From: Gammaproteobacteria bacterium
Lineage (GTDB): Bacteria > Pseudomonadota > Gammaproteobacteria > SZUA-229
DNA: 39,104 nt
Assembly: GCA_026195255.1 (NCBI GenBank)
Contig: JAPHSS010000058.1
Span: forward strand, 1-39,104
Direction: 5' to 3'
Shown: in pieces, positions 9,429 through 17,886 of the stretch
Position numbering within the stretch: position 1 is the stretch's first letter
Layout: every line of letters starts with the position of its first letter
Position numbers and translations under genes: made by a program
The notes under the pieces: generated by a model
The model's input: the letters and a program-made list of their open reading frames with translations, nothing else
Told to the model about the DNA's origin: nothing
Databases searched by the model: none

Positions 9429-10561
9429 GGGATATTACCTTTAGGGTCTGCCGCTTTGACGTTGTGTTTTTTAATAATGTCGCTGATATCAACACTGCCA
9501 TCATCAACCGCCATTACATTGAGTGTATCACCCTCTTGCACCTTACTGTTGCCGTGGGTGACCACCTGATCGCCCACATTTAAGCCGTCCAGTACCTCGA
9601 CAAAACCCGGCAGGCGCTGGCCGATGTTCACCAGCTGTTTTTCAACCGTGTCTTTGCCACCTTTAGAAACGCGGCGCATAACGTATTGTCTGTCTGCCAG
9701 TGGTAACAAGGCGGCCTCTGGAATGAGCAGTGCCTGACGGGTGTTACGCAACAGGTCAACCTGCATAAGAACCCCGGGAATAATGCTGCTATCGGTATTA
9801 GGCAGCAGGGCGCGTACCTGGATGGAACGAGTTACTGTGTCGATGCGGCTATCAATGCTTTTAACCTGGCCATGGAATTCTTTATTACCGAGTGCGGCGG
9901 CGCGTGCTTTTATCTTCAAACCGGGTTGAAGTTCCTGAAGAAATATTGAGGGTACACTGAAATCAAGTTTGATCTCGCGGGTATCATCCAGGGTGGCAAT
10001 CAGGTCGCCGGTTTCAACCAGCGCGCCGATGCTTATATTACGCAGGCCGATGGTGCCGTCAAACGGAGCACGAATAACGCGGTCGCTGATGAGCGATCTA
10101 ATGACACTGATGCTGGCTTCTGCCTGTTCCAGTTCGAGGCGGGTGCGGTCGATTTCATCCGGCGAAGTCAACTGTCGTTCTTCAAGTTGTCGCAGACGTT
10201 GCAGCGCAAGTTTACGTTCGCCTCGCACGGCCTGTGCGCGTACAAGCTGGGCCTGCTCTTCAGCCTGCTCAAGCACGACAAGTATGTCCCCGGCCTTTAC
10301 CTGCTGGCCATCATCAAAATTGATCTTCGTGACTTTTTCGGTAACGCTGGCGCTGATATTGGTAGACTCTGTGGCGCGCGCCGATCCCAGTGCTTCTATC
10401 CGGTTAGAAATTTGCTCTATTACCACGGGAGCCACAATGACATGTTTAGCGCCTTTCGCGGCAAAAGAAATGTTGCTGCCTGCCAGTAAAAATGTTGCGG
10501 TTAGCAGGCAGACAAGCTGTTTAAAAACACGGTAAGAACGAACACACTGATTAGAAATCAT
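9425..10561 (-). CDS. RND efflux periplasmic adaptor (membrane fusion protein)
   Basis: Bridges the inner-membrane permease to an outer-membrane channel. A signal peptide spans roughly residues 12-35 (LTATFLLAGSNISFAA). Next come the first lipoyl half-motif KINFDDGQQVKAGDILVVLE, a coiled-coil hairpin rich in Glu/Arg/Leu (about 100-160), and the second lipoyl half with IRAPFDGTIGLRNISIGALV. The beta-barrel region follows (KLDFSVPSIFLQEL) and a membrane-proximal domain ending LNVGDQVVTHGNSKVQEGD. No lipobox is seen, so it is likely anchored by an uncleaved helix or free. First gene of a two-gene operon with the permease. No regulator gene is adjacent. Confidence 0.93.
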   Translation of the reverse strand: MISNQCVRSYRVFKQLVCLLTATFLLAGSNISFAAKGAKHVIVAPVVIEQISNRIEALGSARATESTNISASVTEKVTKINFDDGQQVKAGDILVVLEQAEEQAQLVRAQAVRGERKLALQRLRQLEERQLTSPDEIDRTRLELEQAEASISVIRSLISDRVIRAPFDGTIGLRNISIGALVETGDLIATLDDTREIKLDFSVPSIFLQELQPGLKIKARAAALGNKEFHGQVKSIDSRIDTVTRSIQVRALLPNTDSSIIPGVLMQVDLLRNTRQALLIPEAALLPLADRQYVMRRVSKGGKDTVEKQLVNIGQRLPGFVEVLDGLNVGDQVVTHGNSKVQEGDTLNVMAVDDGSVDISDIIKKHNVKAADPKGNIP

Positions 10562-10747
10562 TTGTTATCTCTGCTGCTATGACAGTAGTTAAAGTTTGCT
10601 TGCATCCTAACCTTTGTACACAGGCTAAACAATACTATAAATAGTGTGTATATAATTGTGTGAGCAACAGGTGTTTTGCAGGTGACGGGCAGGGCTTGTA
10701 AGCATCTCTTTATTTTAATTACTTAGGTGTCTTTAATTATTTAAAGT

Positions 10748-11425
10748 TCACTGTTTTCTGGCCAGATAAATAGTATGTCGACTACCTTTGCCTTTATGTG
10801 CCCTAACGGTTTTAGTTTCAACCTTAAAGCGGGCTTTTCTTAGAAGCTGAGAAAATTCTGGATTATGCCAGGCTGACCATATCGCTAACACGCCACCTGG
10901 TTTAAGTGTTTGCTGAATAAGCTGTAGACTTTCACCTGAATAGAGTTTGTTATTGTCAGCATGTGTAAAACTCTCGGGGCCATTATCAACATCTAATAAT
11001 ACAGCATCATAAGTCGCCTGTTTTGTTTTGAAAAGTTCAGCTACATCACCCAGATGCAGCTGAACTCTACTATCATCAAGCGGCCTGTTTGCGCATTCGC
11101 CCAATGGGCCTGTATTCCATTCAATTACTTCGGGCACGAGTTCAGCAACCACCACCTCAGAACTTTTTGAGATGGCTTTAAGTGCAGCAGCCAGGGTAAA
11201 CCCCATGCCCATGCCGCCAACTAATACCTTTGTATTCTGCTTGCCTTGTATAAACGCACAACCTAACTCAGCCAGTGCTACCTCGGAGCCATGAACACGA
11301 CTGGTCATTAATATGCCACCTGCACCTTTTAGTGAGATAGAAAACTCATCACCGCGCTGTGTTAATCTCAGTTCACCGCCGTTATTGGGAATCCTGGCTG
11401 TGCCTAGTAATGTCGTGGGAAGCAT
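10748..11425 (-). CDS. Spermidine-synthase-like SAM-fold protein
   Basis: Rossmann methyltransferase-fold protein of 225 aa related to polyamine aminopropyltransferases. VLVGGMGMGFTLAAAL is the glycine-rich cofactor loop, VVVAELVPEVIEWN the acidic end of strand 2, and YDAVLLDVDNGPE occupies the place of the spermidine synthase catalytic Asp region. LKPGGVLAIWSAW forms strand 5. The N-terminal beta tetramerisation domain is short, and the canonical GGGDG loop is GGMGMG, so true putrescine aminopropyl transfer is uncertain; it may be a methyltransferase-like relative. It is flanked by gaps on both sides and probably monocistronic. Confidence 0.75.
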   Translation of the reverse strand: MLPTTLLGTARIPNNGGELRLTQRGDEFSISLKGAGGILMTSRVHGSEVALAELGCAFIQGKQNTKVLVGGMGMGFTLAAALKAISKSSEVVVAELVPEVIEWNTGPLGECANRPLDDSRVQLHLGDVAELFKTKQATYDAVLLDVDNGPESFTHADNNKLYSGESLQLIQQTLKPGGVLAIWSAWHNPEFSQLLRKARFKVETKTVRAHKGKGSRHTIYLARKQ

Positions 11426-11532
11426 AATTTTTCAATTTAGGAATGGAAATATAGATTACATGATTATAATGAATAAAACGGGTGCAGGGATTATTTATTA
11501 GCTGAATTTTGGCATACGCAAGAGTAATCAGG

Positions 11533-11579
11533 GGCAGAGTAAAAATTTATAAAACATTATTGATAGTTTTTACTCTGCC
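11533..11579. repeat. 47-base palindromic element / possible terminator
   Basis: GGCAGAGTAAAAA (11533-11545) pairs perfectly with TTTTTACTCTGCC (11567-11579). It lies 11 bases past the stop of the minus-strand amidohydrolase gene, where a terminator would be expected. A second element of the same 47-base length and similar sequence lies at 25306-25352. Confidence 0.65.
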
Positions 11580-11589
11580 AAAATTTTTA

Positions 11590-12465
11590 TTATTTTTTTA
11601 GCGGAAACATTCGATCAATGTTGCCGCCGCCAATTAATTTTCTGGTCTCTGGTTGCAGTTGACTTAACCACTGGCGTGCAAAATCTACATTCTCGGGTAA
11701 ATTGGCCCAGCGACGTGGTATGTAGGTATCCATTCCCAGGATAAACCTTTTTGAGTATTCTTCGAGTAATGTTTTCCACTGTGTTAGTAACTTGCCCTGT
11801 TTATCAAACATATTATATCTAAAAGATAATTCACAAAACAATTTGGGGTACTGTGCAAGCATGCGGCGCACATCTTCAACAGGGTGATCCATTCCACAAT
11901 GTGCCCAGATTACGCTGACCTCAGGTTGCATTTCAATTAGCGCCTCAATAGTTTCTACATCCGCATGTGCGCTGAGCATAATTTTATGATCAGCAACCAT
12001 TTGCATTAATTGACGTATTACAGTTGTATCTTTATGTTCTTTAAATAGATGAAATTCACCGAAACCTTTATATATTCCAGTCGACAGCTGCTGTTTTACA
12101 TAATCAGGCATTGTCGGATCTGAATGCCAGGTATGACGATCACGAAAAACACGATAGGGCATTAAAAAAGGAATAACTCGCTGCGGAGAAAGTTTATAAA
12201 GTTTTTCAGTTCCTGCTGTTGGTGTGCCAAAAACAATTGCCCGATTTATTTCATTTTCAGTTAAATAACTGATGACCTGATCTGGAGACAAATCATCCCA
12301 GACATCGTCGTTATAATGTATATGACCGTCATTTAATTTGTTCGCCCATGATGGGGTGATATATAAAAACAGTAGAAAGCTGAAAATAGCTACGAATGTT
12401 ATCGAAAATTTAAAGAAAAAGTTGACGAAAAGATTATTTATTAATGATTTTGTATAGACATACAT
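11590..12465 (-). CDS. Exported or membrane-anchored amidohydrolase family protein
   Basis: TIM-barrel metal-dependent hydrolase of the amidohydrolase_2 type (291 aa). After an N-terminal hydrophobic segment (about 15-40, ending TPSWA) come DGHIHY, the HxH metal pair, GEFHLF with the strand-4 Glu/His, LSAHADVE, AHCGMDHP and LGMDTYIPRRW, which supplies the barrel-end catalytic Asp. The hydrophobic N-terminus, long and slightly charged, suggests a signal peptide or anchor and so periplasmic action. This is unusual for the family, which is mostly cytoplasmic. Substrate unknown. It is divergently oriented from the thioredoxin-like gene, with a palindrome in the shared upstream region. Confidence 0.82.
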   Translation of the reverse strand: MYVYTKSLINNLFVNFFFKFSITFVAIFSFLLFLYITPSWANKLNDGHIHYNDDVWDDLSPDQVISYLTENEINRAIVFGTPTAGTEKLYKLSPQRVIPFLMPYRVFRDRHTWHSDPTMPDYVKQQLSTGIYKGFGEFHLFKEHKDTTVIRQLMQMVADHKIMLSAHADVETIEALIEMQPEVSVIWAHCGMDHPVEDVRRMLAQYPKLFCELSFRYNMFDKQGKLLTQWKTLLEEYSKRFILGMDTYIPRRWANLPENVDFARQWLSQLQPETRKLIGGGNIDRMFPLKK

Positions 12466-12566
12466 TTTTTAAGCCCTCTGCTCTCATATTTCGAATAAAA
12501 TAGGCTCAGTACACACAGATAAAGGGAACCGAGCTATTTTTTTAAAATAGTCAATCCTGTTAATTC

Positions 12567-12600
12567 TGACAGATCCATTCACTAATGAATAGATCTGTCA
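12567..12600. repeat. Near-perfect 14-bp palindrome in a divergent promoter region
   Basis: TGACAGATCCATTC pairs with GAATAGATCTGTCA (13 of 14 positions) around a 6-base loop. It lies between the divergent amidohydrolase and thioredoxin-fold genes, 36 bases before the latter's ATG, so it is more likely an operator or leader hairpin than a terminator. Confidence 0.55.
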
Positions 12601-12636
12601 CCTTTAATTACATTTGACCCGGGAGATAACACGACG

Positions 12637-13038
12637 ATGATTAAAACGATTACGCTGAGCACCGCATTAATCGCGGCTCTGCTTGCACTGGGTTTTCTTT
12701 TGACAATGGGTATAGGAAAACCTGTTAGCACCGATCTTTCTGTGATTGGTCAGGGCAAACCGGTTCTGGTTCTGGCATATGAGAGCTTTTCACCTAACGG
12801 CGTTGAGGCGCTTAATAGCCTGCAGCAGGTGAGGCACGATTTTGATTCGCGTCTGGATTTTGTGGTGGCCGATTTGGGAACTCCGCAGGGTCGAGGGTTT
12901 GCCAGTCGCTATAAGCTGGCCAATGGTCAGGCGCTGTTCCTGAATCAGAATGGCCAGCCACTTCGGGTTATAAATATACCGGCAGACGAGCACGAGTTGC
13001 GCAGAAGTCTGGAATCTAAACTGGCGGCTGTGGAATGA
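12637..13038 (+). CDS. Membrane-anchored thioredoxin-fold protein lacking CxxC
   Basis: A 133-aa protein with an N-terminal signal or anchor segment (about 5-28). It is followed by a thioredoxin-like region: KPVLVLAYESFSPNGVEALN (strand, then the active-site helix), DFVVADLGTPQGRGFASRYKL (strand and helix), and QALFLNQNGQPLRVI, which resembles the cis-Pro/beta-hairpin part of the fold (FLNQNGQPLR resembles the usual FFDxxGxxv). The position of the redox CxxC reads FSPN and the protein contains no cysteine at all, so it cannot be a disulfide oxidoreductase. GGGAG lies 12 bases upstream of the ATG. A binding or chaperone role is possible. The fold call is moderate. Confidence 0.6.
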   Translation: MIKTITLSTALIAALLALGFLLTMGIGKPVSTDLSVIGQGKPVLVLAYESFSPNGVEALNSLQQVRHDFDSRLDFVVADLGTPQGRGFASRYKLANGQALFLNQNGQPLRVINIPADEHELRRSLESKLAAVE

Positions 13039-13085
13039 GCCTGATACACCGTTTATATTAATAAAGGTTAGAAAAACTGTTAAGT

Positions 13086-13102
13086 CACCCATTATATATT
13101 TG
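13086..13102. repeat. Dispersed repeat CACCCAYTATATATTTG, copy 1
   Basis: First of four copies in the window (others near 18828, 28133 and 35369). This copy has the core but a diverged right part. Confidence 0.55.
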
Positions 13103-13146
13103 TTAAGTGAGAGGGCTATTGAAGATTCCTAATCACAGGGTTTTGC

Positions 13147-13165
13147 ATTACAATCAAATTATAAT
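13147..13165. promoter_or_regulatory. Probable RHH operator overlapping -10 of the RHH gene
   Basis: ATTACAAT (13147-13154) and ATTATAAT (13158-13165) are direct repeats with an 11-base period. The second contains the perfect -10 hexamer TATAAT. The same repeats with the same period occur before the SulP gene at 15167-15196, which marks this as the likely binding site of the RHH protein encoded just downstream. Confidence 0.6.
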
Positions 13166-13187
13166 CATATGTTAACAGGATGCTTTA

Positions 13188-13379
13188 ATGGAAAACAAAA
13201 CGGCACGTTTTACCGTATTACTTGACCCCAGAAAAAAGAAGGCGTTTGAGTTGCTTTGTGCGTCACAGGATATAACCCCCTCACAGGTTGTCCGCCAGTT
13301 AATCAGGGGTTATCTCGAGCAGTATGATGTTGATTTTCTTGAACCTGAGAATAGTCATTCACAACTACCCAGAAAATAA
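13188..13379 (+). CDS. Ribbon-helix-helix (CopG/Arc-like) DNA-binding protein
   Basis: A 63-aa regulator. ARFTVLLDP is the N-terminal beta strand that pairs in the dimer and enters the major groove. It is followed by helix 1 (RKKKAFELLCASQD), the turn ITPSQ and helix 2 (VVRQLIRGYLEQY), the standard RHH layout. A short acidic-then-basic tail completes it. It is convergent with the SulP transporter, the stop codons being 11 bases apart, and shares direct-repeat operators with it. Inferred role: autorepressor and repressor of the SulP gene. No toxin gene follows, so it is unlikely to be an antitoxin. Confidence 0.8.
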   Translation: MENKTARFTVLLDPRKKKAFELLCASQDITPSQVVRQLIRGYLEQYDVDFLEPENSHSQLPRK

Positions 13380-13390
13380 TCATTGTAGTG

Positions 13391-15142
13391 TTAATTTTTA
13401 GGAGGTCGCATATCCTCTTTAATCGATTCAATATAATCTTTGCAGGTTGTTAGAAAATTTGAAACAGGGTAAGTCTCATCATTAGACGATGCTGATTGCT
13501 CATCTAGTTCAGAAATGTGTTTTATGGCGCTTTCAAAACTCTCAAAATAGTTGTTCTCGCCAATTTTTGCAACGATACCGGCTCTGCGCAGCTTACCATC
13601 AACACGGCTATTAGCGCCTGACAGCATAACGATAACATTGCGTTTTTGTAACGAGTCAATAACTTCTTCCAGGGTTTGTAAACCGGTCTCGTCAATAAAC
13701 GGCACCCACTTTAAACGGATAAGTAAAAATTTCGGAACCGTATGTGTACCCGCAAGTGCCCGTTCAAAGTTTTCAACAGCACCAAAAAAGAATGGACCTT
13801 CAACGCTAAAAACGACACTTGAATCCGGTATGTTTTTTTCGCCCTGGAGGGATAACTCTTTATTTATTTCTTCGGATGTGGATTGGTAAACCTCTACACT
13901 AGAAGCCATTCTGCGTAAAAAGTGAAGTGTTGCCAAAATAACACCGATGTTGACTGCGATAACCAGATCAGCAAAAATCGTTAAGGTAAATGTAATAATT
14001 AATATTGCAACATCTGCCTTAGGTGCACGTTTAAGCATTTTAATAAAATGCCGGGCATTGCTCATATTCCACGCAACAACAAATAAAATGGCAGCCAGTG
14101 CAGCAAGTGGGATGTTGGCGGCTAATGGTGCGAGGGCAATCAGTATTACGATAAGAGTGACTGAATGAACGATTCCTGCAATCGGGCTATTGCCGCCATT
14201 GCGTATATTGGTGGCAGTTCTTGCAATGGCACCGGTTGCCGCGAATCCACCAAATAATGGTGCCATTATATTAGCAATACCTTGCCCGACAAGCTCCTTG
14301 TTGGAGTTGTGGCGAGTGCCTGTCATACCATCCGCCACCACTGCGGAGAGTAGTGATTCAATTGAGCCTAACATGGCAATAGTAAACGCGGGGCCGATAA
14401 GTTCGATCACCTGAGACCATTCAGGTGAGGGCAGATGAAATTCAGGTAAGCCCTGTGGAATACCGCCAAATGCACTGCCAATAGTTTGCACACCATTCAG
14501 TGGGAGCAGGCTTTGAAATAGCGTAGCCACTATAAGCACAATAAGCGGCCCCGGAACGCGCTTTAAAAAGACCAGGCGTGGAGAGAATATAACCAGCACC
14601 AGTGATGCAACTGCAATGAGGGTTGTATTCAGGTGAAATTGAGGTAACACACTGAATAGATGGATGAGCTTTTCATGAAAGTGTTCACCGTGTATCTCCG
14701 GTAATCCAAAAAAATACTGCCACTGTCCAATGAAAATAATAATGCCGATGCCAGAAGTAAAACCGACGATCACGGGGTCGGGAATAAATTTTATTATGCC
14801 GCCCATTTTTGTCAGGCCCAGTGCGAGTAAAATTAATCCGGCCATAATTGTTGCTATCTGTAGGCCTTCAATTCCATATTGCGCCGTGATGCTAGCTAGA
14901 ACAACGATAAAGGCGCCGGTAGGGCCGGCAATTTGAAATCGACTACCGCCAGAAATAGAGACGATTAACCCGGCAATGATAGCCGTGTAAATACCTTGTT
15001 CGGGTTTTGCACCAGAGGCGATGGCAAAAGCCATTGCTAAAGGCAGTGCGACCACACCAACGATAACGCCAGCTATCAGGTTGTTATACCAGTGTTTTGT
15101 GCCTAACAAACCAGCATAATAGGCTTCTTTTAGCGCAAACAT
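13391..15142 (-). CDS. SulP family inorganic anion transporter with STAS domain
   Basis: Inner-membrane anion transporter (583 aa), possible substrates sulfate, bicarbonate or other small anions. The N-terminal pattern NLIAGVIVGVVALPLAMAFA and AGPTGAFIVVLA are SulP signatures. About 12-14 membrane segments run to residue 410. A C-terminal STAS domain (about 440-545) follows, with VVFSVEGPFFFGAVENFER and IRLKWVPFIDETGLQTLEEV resembling the anti-sigma-antagonist phosphorylation loop. An extra acidic tail of about 40 residues ends KEDMRPPKN. Its upstream region carries three operator-like repeats shared with the convergent RHH gene. BicA-type bicarbonate uptake is an option but cannot be distinguished by eye. 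Confidence 0.92.
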   Translation of the reverse strand: MFALKEAYYAGLLGTKHWYNNLIAGVIVGVVALPLAMAFAIASGAKPEQGIYTAIIAGLIVSISGGSRFQIAGPTGAFIVVLASITAQYGIEGLQIATIMAGLILLALGLTKMGGIIKFIPDPVIVGFTSGIGIIIFIGQWQYFFGLPEIHGEHFHEKLIHLFSVLPQFHLNTTLIAVASLVLVIFSPRLVFLKRVPGPLIVLIVATLFQSLLPLNGVQTIGSAFGGIPQGLPEFHLPSPEWSQVIELIGPAFTIAMLGSIESLLSAVVADGMTGTRHNSNKELVGQGIANIMAPLFGGFAATGAIARTATNIRNGGNSPIAGIVHSVTLIVILIALAPLAANIPLAALAAILFVVAWNMSNARHFIKMLKRAPKADVAILIITFTLTIFADLVIAVNIGVILATLHFLRRMASSVEVYQSTSEEINKELSLQGEKNIPDSSVVFSVEGPFFFGAVENFERALAGTHTVPKFLLIRLKWVPFIDETGLQTLEEVIDSLQKRNVIVMLSGANSRVDGKLRRAGIVAKIGENNYFESFESAIKHISELDEQSASSNDETYPVSNFLTTCKDYIESIKEDMRPPKN

Positions 15143-15166
15143 ACTTAACCGCCTCTTAATAAAATG

Positions 15167-15196
15167 ATTACAATTGGATTATAATAACATTACAAT
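15167..15196. promoter_or_regulatory. Triple direct-repeat operator before the SulP gene
   Basis: ATTACAAT (15167-15174), ATTATAAT (15178-15185) and ATTACAAT (15189-15196) are spaced exactly 11 bases apart, one helical turn. The middle unit is self-complementary and contains TATAAT on the minus strand, 36 bases before the SulP start codon. It matches the pair before the RHH gene. It also lies within the divergent upstream region of yjdM. Confidence 0.65.
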
Positions 15197-15257
15197 GACA
15201 GTGTTATGAACATAAAATGCAGTAAGTAACATCTGTTTACCGGGTACGAGGTCTTTT

Positions 15258-15599
15258 ATGAGTTTTACTTTACCATCCTGTCCAAAATGCGGCTCTGAGT
15301 ATGTCTACGAGGATCAGCAAATGTTAATTTGCCCTGAATGTGCCCATGAATGGAATCCTTCAGAGGCTCAAGTAGATGAAGATGTTTTACAGATTAAGGA
15401 TGCTAATGGCACCCGGTTGGCCGATGGTGACAAGGTTACCTTAATAAAGGATTTAAAAGTTAAAGGCACATCATCCGTTCTCAAAATAGGCACAAAAGCC
15501 ACCATTAAACGATTAGTGGATGGTGATCACGATTTGGACTGCAAGGTCGATGGTGCGGGGGACATGATGCTTAAATCAGAATTTGTTAAGAAAGTGTAA
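15258..15599 (+). CDS. yjdM: Zinc-ribbon protein YjdM (PhnA family)
   Basis: A 113-aa protein with an N-terminal zinc ribbon, [20 protein letters not shown] ending in a CPEC pair, and a C-terminal KOW/SH3-like domain: VKDANGT-type strand, [19 protein letters not shown], then KSEFVKKV. Length and order match E. coli YjdM, formerly called PhnA although it is not phosphonoacetate hydrolase. The molecular role is not known. It is divergent from the SulP gene and may share its control region. Confidence 0.93.
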   Translation: MSFTLPSCPKCGSEYVYEDQQMLICPECAHEWNPSEAQVDEDVLQIKDANGTRLADGDKVTLIKDLKVKGTSSVLKIGTKATIKRLVDGDHDLDCKVDGAGDMMLKSEFVKKV

Positions 15600-15810
15600 C
15601 GCCTTAGGTGAACTAACGGGATTCATGTTAGAGATTTAGTTAAATAAATTTATTTAAAAATCATTCCTGCTGACTAATGGGTGCTTACGATGGGTGCCCA
15701 GCTAATATAATACGGCTAATATTTTATGACTGTTATTTAGATTAAAACTGTGTTTTGATTATGCTTTGATAACATATTAATTGTGTACTCATTTATATGA
15801 GGAGAAATGA

Positions 15811-16419
15811 ATGAAATCGTGTCGTATTCTTATAACTCTAACTTTATGTTTATTCCTGTCACCGTCTTTTGCTAACCCTTATCAGCGTTACCCGGCATCA
15901 CCTCAAGCTGTTCAGCAAACACCTGCTGATGTATTAAAGCGGGCTATAGAGCAGCTGACTCATTATCTTGGTAATAGAGAAGGCAAAAATGTACTGCCAC
16001 TTGAGGTTTTTGTAGAAAATAACATTGCACCCTTTTTTGACTTTGCTTATATGACAAAGTGGACTGCTGGTCATCAGGCACGATTTATGAACCCGCAACA
16101 GGCGACAGCCATGCAGCAGAAACTACGCCGACTTTTTCTGGCGGGCATGGTTGAAAAGTTATCAGAGTATCGACACGGACATGTGAAGTATTTAAGGCCA
16201 ACCGGTAATTCTCGAACTGGTGAAATTACCCTGAGATTACTGGCATACCAGCAGGGTAGCCCTTACCCGCAGCGTCTTAATTTCAGAATGTATCGAAGTA
16301 ATCAGGGCTGGAAGGTATTTGATGTGTCTTCTAACGGTCAGAGTGCTTTGGCTTTTTATCGAACTCAATTTTCAATCGAGGCGAGGAATCAGAGAAGACA
16401 AAATTACAGTCGATATTGA
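15811..16419 (+). CDS. MlaC-like phospholipid-binding ABC substrate protein
   Basis: Periplasmic lipid-binding protein of the Ttg2D/MlaC family (202 aa). It has a signal peptide (cleavage after PSFA), a helical N-terminal half, then the typical MlaC pattern: FFDFAYMTKWTAGHQARFMN, QQKLRRLFLAGMVEKLSEY, and a beta-rich half ending GWKVFDVSSNGQSALAFYR, where homologues usually read W+VyDv.veGvSl...YR. GAGG lies 9 bases before the ATG. In other bacteria mlaC lies within mlaFEDCB and works with an inner-membrane ABC transporter for lipid trafficking. Here it stands alone, so it must either pair with a distant system or have a separate role. The C-terminus is unusually basic. Confidence 0.85.
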   Translation: MKSCRILITLTLCLFLSPSFANPYQRYPASPQAVQQTPADVLKRAIEQLTHYLGNREGKNVLPLEVFVENNIAPFFDFAYMTKWTAGHQARFMNPQQATAMQQKLRRLFLAGMVEKLSEYRHGHVKYLRPTGNSRTGEITLRLLAYQQGSPYPQRLNFRMYRSNQGWKVFDVSSNGQSALAFYRTQFSIEARNQRRQNYSRY

Positions 16420-16503
16420 AACTAAATCTGTTGCCTGGTATTTTTCGAACATTGAAAATAGCTCATGAGAGATAAAGCATAAACCAGGGGCATAAACCAG
16501 AGA

Positions 16504-16546
16504 CAGACCGCGAGGTCAGTTTATTGTTTTTATTAAACGCGGTCTG
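16504..16546. terminator. 9-bp inverted repeat between convergent genes
   Basis: CAGACCGCG (16504-16512) pairs perfectly with CGCGGTCTG (16538-16546) across 25 bases that include a T-rich run. It is placed between convergent genes and could terminate both transcripts or be a REP-like element. Confidence 0.5.
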
Positions 16547-16651
16547 ACTTTATGGTTTTACACTCCAGCGTAATATCTGGAGATGCAGTTGAAACCTCAA
16601 ATTCAGAACTATTTAGTTCAAATTATGAGCTTATGTTCTTCTTTAAAAAAA

Positions 16652-17470
16652 TTAATTTGTGCCATATAACTCTTTGTAAGGTACAGCGTAAAAAGCTTTA
16701 GCTCCACCCTCTAAAAAGTAATATTCATTCATTTTTTTCTCTTTTAAGTAGTACTGCAACCAGCGCACCTGTTTACCAACAGCATCATAAATACACAGTG
16801 CATTTTTCTTTGCTTTAGCTTCTGCAATATAATCATTGAGTTTGTTTGTGTTATCAAGGTTTACCGGTTTTTCAAAACCAGCAAATATGCGATCTTTACG
16901 TTGCAAACTATCTCTAACATCTAACACAATGCACTTGTTATTAGATTTATCAAGAAAGGCCTTTGGCTTAAGCAAATGTTTTTTAAATTCTTCTTCCGAT
17001 ATTAATTTATCAACATTAATTCGAGCTTCATTCAGTAATATAGATGCTTTAGGGTAACGTTTCACCCAGTCATATATGCCACCATCAAACGCCAGGGTAT
17101 CGGTTAATTTTCCCATGCGTTTAGTTTTCAAAACTGCTTCGTAAGATTTTGTGCAGGTATGTCCATTGCAATAAAAAACGATAGTTTTTCTGTTATCTGC
17201 GTATAACTTGTTTACCTTAGTAGTAAAGTCAAAACTAGATAGAGGAATATTAACTGCATTTTTAATATGTAATACTGAATATTCATACTTTGATCGTGTG
17301 TCAACAATTGTGTATGAATTTCTCTTCTTATAAAGATCGTCTAGTGCAATAGTCTTCACATGAGGGTAGTTTGATCTAACCGGAAAATCATCTGCTGCTT
17401 TAGCGAAACTCATAAAAAACATATTTAATAATAAAATAAATATAATGGATGGTTTAATTAGGTTGCGCAT
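16652..17470 (-). CDS. Exported tandem-rhodanese protein, copy A
   Basis: Periplasmic protein (272 aa) with a signal peptide (1-26, ending AKA) and two rhodanese-like domains. The first (about 38-140) has YTIVDTRSKYEYSVLHIKNA and the active-site loop CNGHTCTKSY with Cys101, so sulfur transfer or thiol chemistry is possible. The second (about 150-270) keeps IVLDVRDSLQRKDR and ends LEGGAKAFY, but the active-site cysteine is replaced by Asp in YDAVGKQVRW, so it should be inactive. It is clearly paralogous to the gene at 17887-18699 (same layout, same loop). No strong ribosome site is visible. Partners and substrate unknown. Confidence 0.82.
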   Translation of the reverse strand: MRNLIKPSIIFILLLNMFFMSFAKAADDFPVRSNYPHVKTIALDDLYKKRNSYTIVDTRSKYEYSVLHIKNAVNIPLSSFDFTTKVNKLYADNRKTIVFYCNGHTCTKSYEAVLKTKRMGKLTDTLAFDGGIYDWVKRYPKASILLNEARINVDKLISEEEFKKHLLKPKAFLDKSNNKCIVLDVRDSLQRKDRIFAGFEKPVNLDNTNKLNDYIAEAKAKKNALCIYDAVGKQVRWLQYYLKEKKMNEYYFLEGGAKAFYAVPYKELYGTN

Positions 17471-17886
17471 ATTATTTTGTTACAGGTATCTTTCTGAACC
17501 TGAGTACATCTCCATTGGTTAATTGTAATTTCTGATAATAATAGTTATTTAAATTGAAAGCTGATTTGTGAATATTTGCTTATCTAACCCTGCATTTCGC
17601 AAATTAAACGGCGAATTTAGCAGGTTTTAAGTTTAATTATGCCATTTCAGAGATAAACCCTGCATATTCACATATATAAATTAAAGCTAATCCGCGTGTT
17701 TATTAGAATAACAAGGCAATTCAAGATTATCCATACCGCTTATTTTACACGCATATGTCTAATTGCGTACTTTCTAAATAACTTTACTTGAAGTTAGCAG
17801 CAATGATAATAATGCCGGTTATAATTAAATACACATTAAATCATGCAACTTATTGATTAGTATAGATTATTTGTGGTTTTCTGTTT
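17471..17886. other. Gene-free stretch between the rhodanese paralogues
   Basis: AT-rich, no coding region. ACCCTGCAT occurs twice (about 17587 and 17657), bracketing about 60 bases, and the segment between contains palindromic fragments around AAATTAAACGGCGAATTTA. No element can be named with confidence. Confidence 0.4.

Noticed and set aside
9969-10535. Long plus-strand frame opposite the efflux adaptor gene
   Set aside because: It is a Ser/Arg/Cys-rich antisense frame inside a clear membrane-fusion protein gene with higher GC content; no ribosome site or domain.
13188-13379. RHH protein as an antitoxin
   Set aside because: The only adjacent downstream gene is a convergent SulP transporter; no small toxin gene is coupled to it.
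15678-15722. Short direct repeats GGGTGC (period 13) and GCTAATAT (period 14) before the MlaC-like gene
   Set aside because: They are too short and occur once each; no matching site elsewhere supports a regulatory role.
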